Source of the DNA: Vibrio cyclitrophicus
Lineage (GTDB): Bacteria; Pseudomonadota; Gammaproteobacteria; Enterobacterales; Vibrionaceae
Direction: 5' to 3'
Length of the DNA stretch: 64,000 nt
NCBI GenBank assembly: GCA_023206055.1
Contig: CP065367.1
Coordinates: 186,001-250,000 of the forward strand
Shown here: one piece after another, positions 51,991-60,884 of the stretch
Position numbering within the stretch: position 1 is the stretch's first letter
Layout of the letters: each line of letters opens with the position of its first letter
Made by a program: the position numbers and the translations under genes
The notes under the pieces: model-generated
Seen by the model: the letters and a program-made list of their open reading frames with translations, nothing else
The model's database searches: none
Told to the model about the DNA's origin: nothing

Positions 51991-53376
51991 TTAGAGTGAT
52001 TTTGCTTTGTTAAGCACTTCGTCGATAGAACCACAGTACAAGAACGCTTGCTCTGGAATATCGTCGTATTCGCCGCCTAGAAGGCCTTTAAAGCCTCTTA
52101 GTGTTTCACTTAGCGGTACAAAAACACCTTTCTGACCAGTAAATACTTCGGCTACGTGATAAGGCTGAGTTAAGAAACGTTCAATCTTACGAGCGCGAGA
52201 TACCGTCTGCTTATCTTCAGTCGATAGCTCGTCCATACCAAGAATCGCGATGATGTCTTTTAGCTCTTTGTAGCGTTGCAGCGTTGTTTGTACTTTTTGT
52301 GCAATGTCGTAGTGCTTTTGGCCAACTACAAGAGGGTCCAATTGGCGAGATGTTGAATCCAATGGGTCGATTGCAGGGTAGAGGCCTAATGCAGCGATGT
52401 TACGAGACAGTACAACGGTCGCATCTAAGTGAGCAAAGGTTGTTGCTGGCGATGGGTCAGTCAAGTCATCCGCAGGTACGTATACCGCTTGAATAGACGT
52501 GATCGAACCTTGTCTGGTTGATGTGATACGTTCTTGTAGAACACCCATCTCTTCAGCCAGCGTTGGTTGGTAACCTACTGCTGATGGCATACGACCTAGC
52601 AGTGCGGATACTTCTGTGCCCGCAAGTGTGTAACGGTAGATGTTATCAATGAACAACAGTACGTCACGACCTTCGTCACGGAAACGCTCAGCCATAGTAA
52701 GACCAGTCAGCGCAACACGTAGACGGTTTCCCGGTGGCTCGTTCATTTGGCCGTAAACCATGGCTACTTTGTCTAGTACACCCGCTTCTTTCATCTCGTA
52801 GTAGAAGTCGTTACCTTCACGAGTACGCTCACCAACACCAGTAAATACAGAGAGACCTGAGTGGGCTTTTGCGATGTTGTTGATAAGCTCCATCATGTTG
52901 ACGGTTTTACCTACGCCAGCACCACCGAACAGACCGATTTTACCGCCCTTTGCGAACGGACAAATAAGGTCGATAACTTTAACGCCGGTCTCAAGAAGTT
53001 CAGTGCTGTTTGCTTGTTCTTCATAAGAGGGTGCTTCACGGTGAATTTCGTAGCTTTCTTTTTGACCGATTTCACCACATTCATCGATAGGCTGACCAAG
53101 AACGTTCATGATACGGCCTAAGGTTTCTTCGCCCACAGGAACGGTGATTGGAGAACCGGTGTTTTCAACAGTTAGGCCGCGGCGCAAGCCATCTGACGTA
53201 CCCATTGCAATACAACGAACGATACTGCCACCCAGTTGTTGCTGAACTTCCAATACGAGCGAGCTTGCTTCCTCGCTAGTCACTTTCAATGCATCATAAA
53301 CACGTGGGCTGTTGCCGCCGCTGAACTCGACGTCTACCACCGCGCCGATAACTTTAACTATTTTTCCAACACTCAT
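51991..53376 (-). CDS. atpD: ATP synthase F1 beta subunit (catalytic)
   Basis: A 461-residue protein with Walker A GGAGVGKTVNMMEL, the ALTGLTMAERFRDEG segment and Walker B VLLFIDNIYRYTLAG. It carries the three catalytic sites of F1. Length is normal. Note that the usual arginine-rich TRAG-type Walker B neighbour reads IYRYTLAGTEVSALLGRMPS as in related vibrio enzymes. Confidence 0.97.
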   Translation of the reverse strand: MSVGKIVKVIGAVVDVEFSGGNSPRVYDALKVTSEEASSLVLEVQQQLGGSIVRCIAMGTSDGLRRGLTVENTGSPITVPVGEETLGRIMNVLGQPIDECGEIGQKESYEIHREAPSYEEQANSTELLETGVKVIDLICPFAKGGKIGLFGGAGVGKTVNMMELINNIAKAHSGLSVFTGVGERTREGNDFYYEMKEAGVLDKVAMVYGQMNEPPGNRLRVALTGLTMAERFRDEGRDVLLFIDNIYRYTLAGTEVSALLGRMPSAVGYQPTLAEEMGVLQERITSTRQGSITSIQAVYVPADDLTDPSPATTFAHLDATVVLSRNIAALGLYPAIDPLDSTSRQLDPLVVGQKHYDIAQKVQTTLQRYKELKDIIAILGMDELSTEDKQTVSRARKIERFLTQPYHVAEVFTGQKGVFVPLSETLRGFKGLLGGEYDDIPEQAFLYCGSIDEVLNKAKSL

Positions 53377-53420
53377 CTCTAAATCCTCAAATTCTATTCT
53401 TAACCCACTCTTTTCTGCCC

Positions 53421-54290
53421 TTAGACAGCTTGAGCACCTGAGACTATTTCACTCAGTTCTTGGGTAATGGCAGCCTGTCGCGCTTTGTTGTATACCAACT
53501 GCAAATCATCGATGAGTTGGCCTGCGTTATCGGTCGCCGCTTTCATGGCCACCATTCGGGCTGCTTGCTCACAGGCAATGCTCTCTACGATGCCTTGATA
53601 CACTTGTGATTCAATGTATCGATGTAACAGCTCAGAGAGGATGTCTCTTGGTGCTTGTTCGTAGATGTAGTCCCAACGACGTGCTTTTTTCGCGCCTCCA
53701 TCGGCCTCAGAATCTGAAGGGTGGGGCAGCAACTGCAAGGTCGTTGGTTCTTGAACCATGGTGTTGATGAACTGGTTATAAACGAGATACAAACTGTCGA
53801 TTTTTTCGTCGTCGTAATGCCCTAGCATCGCGTTAACCGTACCTAAAATGTCTTCTAATTTAGGCGCGTCACCAAGGCCTGACGTTTGCGCGATAACATT
53901 GCCGCTGCGTTGGAAAAATGAGATAGCTTTTGAACCAATTAAGGTCGTTTCTACTTCAACGCCTTTGGTACGCCACATCTCCATTTCTTCTAACACTTTC
54001 TTGAACAAGTTCGAGTTCAAGCCACCACATAAGCCTCGATCGGACGAAATAATGATGTAAGCAACGCGTTTTGGTTCACGCTGTTGAAGGTAGGGGTGCT
54101 GGTATTCCAGCGACCCTGATGCGACATGAGAGATAACTTTACGCATGTTCTCGGCATATGGACGTGTTAGCGTCATATTGTCTTGAACTTTACGCATCTT
54201 ACTTGCCGCAACCATCTCCATTGCACTGGTGATTTTCTGAGTGTTACTAACACTGCCTATCTTGGTGCGAATTTCTTTAGTATTTGCCAT
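53421..54290 (-). CDS. atpG: ATP synthase F1 gamma subunit
   Basis: A 289-residue central-stalk protein. The N-terminal helix (KEIRTKIGSVSNTQKITSAM, then EMVAASKMRKVQ) and the C-terminal helix (AARMVAMKAATDNAGQLIDD) form the rotating coiled coil; the ISSDRGLCGGLN motif is a gamma signature. It lies between atpA and atpD as usual. Confidence 0.97.
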   Translation of the reverse strand: MANTKEIRTKIGSVSNTQKITSAMEMVAASKMRKVQDNMTLTRPYAENMRKVISHVASGSLEYQHPYLQQREPKRVAYIIISSDRGLCGGLNSNLFKKVLEEMEMWRTKGVEVETTLIGSKAISFFQRSGNVIAQTSGLGDAPKLEDILGTVNAMLGHYDDEKIDSLYLVYNQFINTMVQEPTTLQLLPHPSDSEADGGAKKARRWDYIYEQAPRDILSELLHRYIESQVYQGIVESIACEQAARMVAMKAATDNAGQLIDDLQLVYNKARQAAITQELSEIVSGAQAV

Positions 54291-54337
54291 TATCTGCTCC
54301 TAATTTGTTTTGATTTCCAGCCAACAAACCGGAGCGT

Positions 54338-55879
54338 TTACCAAGCTTTCAACGCTACAAAGTCACCAAGAAGCTTTGCAAGAGCGCCATCAATTTCATC
54401 GTTGTAGTCACCGTTAGCGTTAATGGTGTCGAACAACTCTGGGTTTTGGTCTTTCGCGTAAGCAATTAATTCTTCTTCAAAACGTGCAACTTTGTGCAAC
54501 TCTACGTCAGCCAAATAGCCTTTTTCTGCTGCGTAGATAACCGTTGCTTGCTCAGCGACAGACATCGGCGAGTATTGCTTTTGCTTCATCAGTTCGGTTA
54601 CACGCTCACCATGATCAAGCTGCTTGCGCGTCATGTCGTCTAGGTCAGAAGAGAACTGAGCAAACGCAGCTAGCTCACGGTATTGAGCCAATGAGGTACG
54701 GATACCACCTGATAATTTCTTGATGATCTTGCACTGTGCTGCACCACCCACACGAGATACCGAGATACCTGGGTCAACTGCAGGACGTAAGCCAGAGTTG
54801 AATAGTTGGGTTTGAAGGAAAACCTGACCATCGGTGATTGAGATTACGTTGGTTGGTACAAACGCAGACACGTCACCTGCTTGGGTTTCAATGATAGGCA
54901 GCGCGGTTAATGAGCCTGTTTGGCCTTTCACTTCACCATTAGTGAACTTCTCTACATACTCTGCGTTCACTCGTGCTGCTCGTTCTAGAAGGCGTGAGTG
55001 AAGGTAAAATACGTCGCCAGGGAAGGCTTCACGACCCGGTGGGCGTTTCAGTAGCAATGAGATTTGACGGTAAGCAACGGCTTGTTTTGATAGGTCATCG
55101 TAGATGATCAGTGCATCTTCGCCGCGGTCACGGAAATATTCACCCATTGTGCAACCCGCATAAGGGGCTAGGTATTGAAGCGCTGCTGATTCTGATGCTG
55201 ACGCCACAACAACGATGGCATTTTTAAGTGCATCGTGGTCTTCGAGTTTACGAACTACGTTAGCGATGGTTGATGCTTTTTGGCCAATCGCAACATAAAC
55301 ACATTTAATGCCAGAGTCTTTTTGGTTGATGATGGCATCGATAGCGAGCGCTGTTTTACCTGTCTGACGGTCACCGATGATAAGTTCACGTTGACCACGA
55401 CCGATAGGCACCATGGTGTCCACTGCTTTGTAGCCGGTTTGAATTGGCTGATCGACTGACTTACGCTCGATTACACCCGGTGCAATCACTTCTACTGGGT
55501 CAAGACGGTCACAGCTTACTGGGCCTTTACCATCGATGGGTTCGCCTAGTGTGTTTACGACACGTCCAAGAAGCCCGTTACCTACTGGTACTTCCAAGAT
55601 ACGACCCGTACCTTTTACTTTCATACCTTCAGATAGGTCAGTGTAGGGGCCCATAACAACGGCGCCGACTGAGTGGGTATCGAGGTTAAGTGCGAGTGCA
55701 TACTTGGCGCCCGGTAGCTCAATCATCTCACCTTGCATCACATCCGCTAGGCCATTAATGGTGATGATACCGTCACGAACCGAAACGATGGTGCCTTCAT
55801 TGCGAGCTTCGGTGCTCACATTAAACTTCGCGATGCGATTTTTAATTAGATCGCTGATTTCATTAGAATTTAATTGCAT
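54338..55879 (-). CDS. atpA: ATP synthase F1 alpha subunit
   Basis: A 513-residue protein with the regulatory nucleotide site: Walker A GDRQTGKTALAIDA, the DALIIYDDLSKQAVAYR Walker B stretch, and the PGREAFPGDVFYLHSRLLER signature. It pairs with beta in the F1 hexamer; the arginine finger lies in the SGGIRTSLAQYREL region. Length and sequence pattern are normal. Confidence 0.97.
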   Translation of the reverse strand: MQLNSNEISDLIKNRIAKFNVSTEARNEGTIVSVRDGIITINGLADVMQGEMIELPGAKYALALNLDTHSVGAVVMGPYTDLSEGMKVKGTGRILEVPVGNGLLGRVVNTLGEPIDGKGPVSCDRLDPVEVIAPGVIERKSVDQPIQTGYKAVDTMVPIGRGQRELIIGDRQTGKTALAIDAIINQKDSGIKCVYVAIGQKASTIANVVRKLEDHDALKNAIVVVASASESAALQYLAPYAGCTMGEYFRDRGEDALIIYDDLSKQAVAYRQISLLLKRPPGREAFPGDVFYLHSRLLERAARVNAEYVEKFTNGEVKGQTGSLTALPIIETQAGDVSAFVPTNVISITDGQVFLQTQLFNSGLRPAVDPGISVSRVGGAAQCKIIKKLSGGIRTSLAQYRELAAFAQFSSDLDDMTRKQLDHGERVTELMKQKQYSPMSVAEQATVIYAAEKGYLADVELHKVARFEEELIAYAKDQNPELFDTINANGDYNDEIDGALAKLLGDFVALKAW

Positions 55880-55888
55880 AATTGTTAC

Positions 55889-56437
55889 CTATCTCGCGTG
55901 AAGCTGATTAGCTAATCGGTTAATTGATGTATTTAAAGAACCATCGATAACGGTTTCACCCGCTTTGATAACAATCCCGCCAACTAGCGTGTCATCAATA
56001 ACCTGTTCCATTTCAACTTGACGCTCTAATTTCTTCTCAAGTGCAGCCGTTAGGGAGATAACCTGATCTTGTGTAAGCAATTCTGAACTGGTGACAGTGA
56101 CAGGAATTACACGTTCATGTTCGTCCTTTAGATCGCTGAACAAGTTAAACAGGTCTCTTATCACTTCAAGACGGCCATTCTCAGCCAAGACTCGAACGAG
56201 ATTAATGACGTGGTCATCAACGAGCCCTTGGCAAATATGAATGAAGAGATTGGCCAGTTCTTCAGAGTCAGTGCGAGAACCTTCTGCTGAAGAGATCTGC
56301 TTAGCGATTGTTTCTTCTTCCGCTACCGTTACAAGAATCGACAGCATTGAGTGCCACTCTTGCAACTTGTTTTCACCTAAAGCAAAGTCGAACGATGCCT
56401 TAGCGTAGGGATGAGCAATATTGGTGTAATCTGACAT
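55889..56437 (-). CDS. atpH: ATP synthase F1 delta subunit
   Basis: A 182-residue protein of the peripheral stalk. The N-terminal helices (IAHPYAKASFDFALGENKLQ) and C-terminal IDDTLVGGIVIKAGETVIDG SLNTSINRL region are the OSCP/delta signatures. It joins the b dimer to the top of F1. Nine bases before atpA. Confidence 0.96.
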   Translation of the reverse strand: MSDYTNIAHPYAKASFDFALGENKLQEWHSMLSILVTVAEEETIAKQISSAEGSRTDSEELANLFIHICQGLVDDHVINLVRVLAENGRLEVIRDLFNLFSDLKDEHERVIPVTVTSSELLTQDQVISLTAALEKKLERQVEMEQVIDDTLVGGIVIKAGETVIDGSLNTSINRLANQLHAR

Positions 56438-56448
56438 ATTGCCTCCGT

Positions 56449-56919
56449 TTAGAGTTCGCTAATCAATTGATCAACTAACGCTCGGTTCGTTTCAGAATCT
56501 AGGTTTTTGCTAATCAGTTTTTGTGCACTTTGAATAACAGCGTCTGCCATGTCCGCCTGAAGCTCACGGCGTAACTTTTGACGTTCGCCTTCGAGTTCAG
56601 CTCTACCTTGTTCTAAGATGCGTGCCTTCTCTTGCTCGGCTTCTTCGTGAGCTAAGCTGATGATTTCGTTACGGCGTTTTTTGCCTTGTTCAATCAGTTC
56701 AGTCACGTTTCTTTTTGCATCTTCGACGAGTTGTGCGCCATTCGATTTCGCTAGTTCTAGCTCTTTCGCAGCATTCTCTGAGTGGCGTAAACCATCAGCG
56801 ATCTCTTTTTGGCGCTCGTCTAACATCGCGGTGAGAGGGGGCCATACATATTTCATGCACAGCCAAACAAAAATCACGAATGATATTGCTTGTCCAAACA
56901 TGCTTGCATTTAAGTTCAT
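56449..56919 (-). CDS. atpF: ATP synthase F0 b subunit
   Basis: A 156-residue protein with one N-terminal TM helix (MFGQAISFVIFVWLCMKYVW) followed by a long charged coiled coil (LRHSENAAKELELAKSNGAQ onward), the standard layout of the stator b subunit. Length equals that of E. coli b. Confidence 0.96.
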   Translation of the reverse strand: MNLNASMFGQAISFVIFVWLCMKYVWPPLTAMLDERQKEIADGLRHSENAAKELELAKSNGAQLVEDAKRNVTELIEQGKKRRNEIISLAHEEAEQEKARILEQGRAELEGERQKLRRELQADMADAVIQSAQKLISKNLDSETNRALVDQLISEL

Positions 56920-56974
56920 ACCTTCCTCGCTAAATCTTGATTATTTACAAATCGATCTTTTCAAAGCTATTTAA

Positions 56975-57211
56975 TTAAGCCACGGCAAAGATGATGTATA
57001 GACCGATACCAACACCGATCATCGGTACAGCATCCACAAGGCCCATCATGATGAAGAATTGAGTACGAAGCATTGGAGTAAGATCCGGTTGACGAGCAAC
57101 ACCTTCAAGGTATTTACCTGCTAAGTTACCAATACCAGATGCCGCACCCGCTGCACCTAAACCGATCAGTAATGCACCTGCTACATATAAAACTGCGCTT
57201 ACGATATCCAT
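56975..57211 (-). CDS. atpE: ATP synthase F0 c subunit (proteolipid)
   Basis: A 78-residue hairpin of two TM helices. Helix 1 has the glycine/alanine-rich LLIGLGAAGAASGIGNLAGK, the loop has the conserved ARQPDL, and helix 2 carries the ion-binding Asp in FFIMMGLVDAVPMIGVGI. The Asp within GLVDA and the absence of the Gln and Ser/Thr ligands of sodium-type rings point to proton coupling. Confidence 0.97.
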   Translation of the reverse strand: MDIVSAVLYVAGALLIGLGAAGAASGIGNLAGKYLEGVARQPDLTPMLRTQFFIMMGLVDAVPMIGVGIGLYIIFAVA

Positions 57212-57257
57212 TTGTATCTCCGATAAATAATTTGTTAGTTAATTTTTTAGTTATTAA

Positions 57258-58028
57258 TTAATGGTGTTCTTCTGTTGCCATTGCTAAATAAACAACGGTC
57301 AGTACCATAAATATAAATGCTTGTAAGAATACGATTAATATGTGGAATAAAGCCCATGGAACACTCAGTGCCCATTGCATCCACCATGGCATTAATGCAA
57401 TAAGGATGAATATCATCTCGCCTGCATACATGTTTCCGAATAATCGTAAGCCTAGTGATATTGGTTTTGAAATTAATGTAATTAATTCAAGAACAAAGTT
57501 AACAGGATATAAAAGAGGGTTATCAAATGGCTGAGTAGTAAGCTCTTTGATAAAGCCTTTCAAACCTTTATTTTTTAACGTATAGGTTAACAGTAAAATA
57601 AACACACCGAGTGCCATCGACATTGGGATATTTACGTCCGCTGTCGGTAGGTCTCTAAAGTGTTCAAGGCCGATTACTCGAGTTAACCCTGGTATTAAAT
57701 CAATAGGTAATAAATCAACCGCGTTCATTAACAACACCCAAACAAAAGTGGTTAATGCCAGTGGCCCTATTAATTTATCTTCCGCTTGAAAAATCTCTTT
57801 GACTAGGTTGTTAACAAAATCAAAGATGAGTTCGATAAAACATTGAAAACGACCTGGAACACCGCTAGTGCCTTTGGTCACGACATATCGAAACGCCCCA
57901 ATGAACAGTAAACCTGTTATCCAAGATACCAACATCGAGTCAATGTTGAACGCCCAGAAACCATCACCTGTAGTTAAGAAGGTTAAGTGATGCTCTATGT
58001 ATTCGTGAGCGGTAGTTACTTGATCCAT
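57258..58028 (-). CDS. atpB: ATP synthase F0 a subunit
   Basis: A 256-residue membrane protein with five to six helices. The essential Arg is in the LISKPISLGLRLFGNMYAGE helix, and other channel residues are in the C-terminal helix (LIVFLQAFIFMVLTVVYLAM). It forms the ion half-channels against the c ring. It begins one base after the atpI stop. Confidence 0.97.
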   Translation of the reverse strand: MDQVTTAHEYIEHHLTFLTTGDGFWAFNIDSMLVSWITGLLFIGAFRYVVTKGTSGVPGRFQCFIELIFDFVNNLVKEIFQAEDKLIGPLALTTFVWVLLMNAVDLLPIDLIPGLTRVIGLEHFRDLPTADVNIPMSMALGVFILLLTYTLKNKGLKGFIKELTTQPFDNPLLYPVNFVLELITLISKPISLGLRLFGNMYAGEMIFILIALMPWWMQWALSVPWALFHILIVFLQAFIFMVLTVVYLAMATEEHH

Positions 58029-58029
58029 A

Positions 58030-58431
58030 CTACGCGTACTCCGATCTATTAGAGGCAGTAATAAATGGTGTTAAGAAGTACCCAATCATTGTGAAAATGT
58101 ACGCGTATAATATTACTGGGTTATCCAATTTGAAGAACTGGAATGCCAATATAAACATTAAGAACGTATAAGTTATTTTCACGACACGACTCATTTGCAT
58201 TAAGTCACGTAAACTATAATTAGGATTCTTACGCACCTTTAGGCTTGCATATATAAATCCAAACAGCGGAGGTAACATCGCAATTCCGATGCCCAAAGCT
58301 GAAGATTCCATATCTACTTTATTACCAAAAAACACTTCATATAAAACTACACCGATGGCTAATACTATTTGGCAGAGAACAACTCTTTTAGCGGCAACAA
58401 GGATGTCGCTACTTATCCCATTAAGCCTCAT
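58030..58431 (-). CDS. atpI: ATP synthase assembly protein I
   Basis: A 133-residue membrane protein with four hydrophobic helices (RVVLCQIVLAIGVVLYEVFF; LGIGIAMLPPLFGFIYASLK; ITYTFLMFILAFQFF; VILYAYIFTMIGYFLTPFI). Position as first gene of the operon and size match AtpI, which helps c-ring assembly; sequence is weakly conserved in this family, so position is the stronger evidence. Confidence 0.88.
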   Translation of the reverse strand: MRLNGISSDILVAAKRVVLCQIVLAIGVVLYEVFFGNKVDMESSALGIGIAMLPPLFGFIYASLKVRKNPNYSLRDLMQMSRVVKITYTFLMFILAFQFFKLDNPVILYAYIFTMIGYFLTPFITASNRSEYA

Positions 58432-59247
58432 AATAAAACCTTATGTTAAACAGTGTAAGTTAATATAAAACACAGTTTAAATTTAACTTGTTACTACATT
58501 TCACTTGTTAATAACACTTGATTTTCTTTTAAGAAAAACCCTTGCTGGTTTTATATCTCCCTGACGAAATGAAACGGACATAAACTAATTCGTTATCGCT
58601 TCGACAAAATATAAATTACGCCTAAAATTATGTGATCAAAACGACAAATATCGACATCAATAATTCCATTTTTGAAAGATGTGTTTTTCATTTATGAAAG
58701 TAATAATTCAATAACTTTATTCATGAAAATTTTAGATGCTTTATTTTCAGTAAAAATAGATGTCTTTTATAAAAACTAAAGGCGTTAATTTGGCAAGTTA
58801 CGATCTTATCAATTAAGACTATTCAAACACTTAGCTTCATTTCTAAGTTAATTGTTTAACGCTATCCGACAAGGGGAGAAAGGCACTTTTAGCCAGCGAT
58901 ACAGGCACTCGTTTGTTGAGTGATTTATCTATACGGCGTTCTCTATCTGGAAGTGATTATTTTTAAAAATAGTTTGTCACGATGTCATTTTTGACGTCTT
59001 TCAGGCATTACGGAGCGAATAAATCGGCGCTTAAGATGAATATTATGGGAGTAATTCAGCCCTAAACATGGATGTAAAGAGCTGAAGGGCATGGAAAAAT
59101 TTGAAGGTTAGGGCAAAAAGCTCTGAATATAAGGTCAAACTATTGGGGTTAGAGGTGGAATTTATTGATGTGCTCTTCTGTCAACGGTTCTGTTAGCGAC
59201 TCTATCAACGGCTTTATAAGAGAGAGAACACAGTTACATTCTCTCTA
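58432..59247. other. Long AT-rich intergenic region upstream of the atp operon
   Basis: 816 bases without a convincing gene on either strand. The atp promoter should lie within the first 200-300 bases (58432-58750). No tRNA, riboswitch or repeat was recognised. At 59221-59246 a stem AGAGAGAA / TTCTCTCT lies directly behind the LysR stop codon and may end that transcript. Confidence 0.6.
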
Positions 59248-60132
59248 TTACTCTTCTTCATAGCTCAGATATTGAATACACAAATCGTGGAAGGCTTGAG
59301 CTTGTGGCGAAATCGTACGGTCAGACAATCTAAAGATACCGATCTGGCGCTGTAACGGCGGGTCAATCAATGGAATCCAGACCAAGCGAGTCTCATTGGT
59401 AGGGAAGGCCAGCTTTGGCAGCGTGGTGACGCCTATCCCAAGTTCTAATACCGAAAACAGCGAAGTAATGTTCTCCACGGAATAGAGCGCTTGTTCGCTC
59501 AGCATTCGCGCAGGTGTTGGGTCAAGTAGGGTACAAGTTCCGTTGCGAATGAAGGGCTGTTTTAACAAAGTTTGCCACTCGATTCCCTCTAACTGAGAGG
59601 CGATAGGGTTGTCTCTGAGGCAGACCACACCGATAGGATCGGACAGTAACGGCGTGAAATCGATGCTCTCTTCTTCTAAATGGGAGCTGTTTCCGAGGGC
59701 AACATCCACTTCTCCAGAGAGTAATCTTGCCTCCACACCAGCCGCATTATCATCAATCAAACTCACTTCGACATTCGGGTACTGCTCACAAAAAGCCCCT
59801 AAAACACTAGGGATTAATTTTGCCGCGACCGATGGCACGCTCGCTATTCGAACTCTTCCTTGTTGTCCTGCCGCGGCTGCGCGCAGGTCATTATCTAACG
59901 CTTTGTAAACATTAAGAAACTGAATTATTTTTGGAAGGCATATTTCTCCGAAAGGTGTCAGCGTCGATTTGTTGCCCGTTTCAAACAGTGGCTGACCGAG
60001 TATTTTTTCCAACTCTTTTATCGACGTAGAAAGTGCCGCTTGCGATCGATTTGCTCGGTGAGATGCTGCTCGAAATCCGCCTTCTTCGACCACTAAAACG
60101 AAATGTTTTAACTGTTGTAGCTTAATACTCAT
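59248..60132 (-). CDS. LysR-family transcriptional regulator
   Basis: A 294-residue regulator. The N-terminal helix-turn-helix is clear (LQQLKHFVLVVEEGGFRAAS; RSQAALSTSIKELEKILGQP LFE region), followed by an effector-binding domain (RVRIASVPSVAAKLIPSVLG). It is divergent from the RidA/aldehyde dehydrogenase/M19/BCCT genes and very probably controls them. The ligand is unknown. Confidence 0.92.
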   Translation of the reverse strand: MSIKLQQLKHFVLVVEEGGFRAASHRANRSQAALSTSIKELEKILGQPLFETGNKSTLTPFGEICLPKIIQFLNVYKALDNDLRAAAAGQQGRVRIASVPSVAAKLIPSVLGAFCEQYPNVEVSLIDDNAAGVEARLLSGEVDVALGNSSHLEEESIDFTPLLSDPIGVVCLRDNPIASQLEGIEWQTLLKQPFIRNGTCTLLDPTPARMLSEQALYSVENITSLFSVLELGIGVTTLPKLAFPTNETRLVWIPLIDPPLQRQIGIFRLSDRTISPQAQAFHDLCIQYLSYEEE

Positions 60133-60289
60133 GACACAGATCCTTCTCTAGCCCTTGCTATACCTTACTTTTTGAAAGGTGATAGATTTTATTTATCAAA
60201 TGCACAAAATTTACCGTTAGGTTTATCGGTCGTCAAGGTGCAGTATTTAACCATCTTGAAACATAGTTGTTACAAAGTTGGATGGAATC

Positions 60290-60688
60290 GTGAACGCACA
60301 AACTAAAAAACACCCAGTAAAAACCGCTCTTTTTGCTTCAAAAGCACCACTAGAGTGGGCAATCGTAAATAACGGCACTCTATACACCGCGCAGATTCCA
60401 ATTGATGAAACGGGCGCAGTAGTAGAAGGCGGTATCGAAGCGCAAACGCGTCAGACTTTTAACAACCTTGTTCATACGTTGGAGTGTGCAGGCGAATCTA
60501 TGGATTCCGTACTGCAAGTTCTGATTTACGTGACAGACCGTGAATACCTAAAAACGGTAAACAGCGTATACGGAGAATACTTCAATGCACCTTATCCAAA
60601 CCGTGCAGCGGTCGTAGTTGCAGGGTTAGCAAGAGAAGAGATGCTGGTCGAGTTCGTGGTTTATGCATCGGCGTCTCAACCTGAATAA
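60290..60688 (+). CDS. RidA/YjgF-family protein (enamine/imine deaminase-like)
   Basis: A 132-residue Rid-superfamily protein. Family features: LYTAQIPIDETGAVVEGGIE, TRQTFNNLVHTLECAG, VLQVLIYVTDREYLKTVNSV YGEYF, and the substrate-binding Arg in PNRAAVVVAGL with the Glu of EMLVEFVVYA. Rid enzymes hydrolyse reactive enamines/imines made during amino-acid breakdown; subgroups outside RidA often lie in catabolic operons, as here. I prefer GTG 60290 (six bases after a GGATGGAA site); a TTG at 60278 would add four residues. Confidence 0.85.
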   Translation: MNAQTKKHPVKTALFASKAPLEWAIVNNGTLYTAQIPIDETGAVVEGGIEAQTRQTFNNLVHTLECAGESMDSVLQVLIYVTDREYLKTVNSVYGEYFNAPYPNRAAVVVAGLAREEMLVEFVVYASASQPE

Positions 60689-60884
60689 TTCGACTGTGAA
60701 CTAAGGCTCTTTGCGGATCAAAACTCTTTTGAATTAAAGCGGTTTATTGATACAAGCGATCGGGTTCACTTTAGATACAAAATGTACGACTTATTTTAGC
60801 AATTAATTACCTGAATATTAACAGTTTATTAATTAACCAGATGGTTGCCAGACTCAACCGCAACCTAACCGTTACAAGGACAGA

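Noticed and set aside
56975..57211. Sodium-type ATP synthase, considered because this is a marine vibrio
   Set aside because: The c subunit has GLVDAVPMI with Asp and lacks the sodium-ligand pattern, so proton coupling is more likely.
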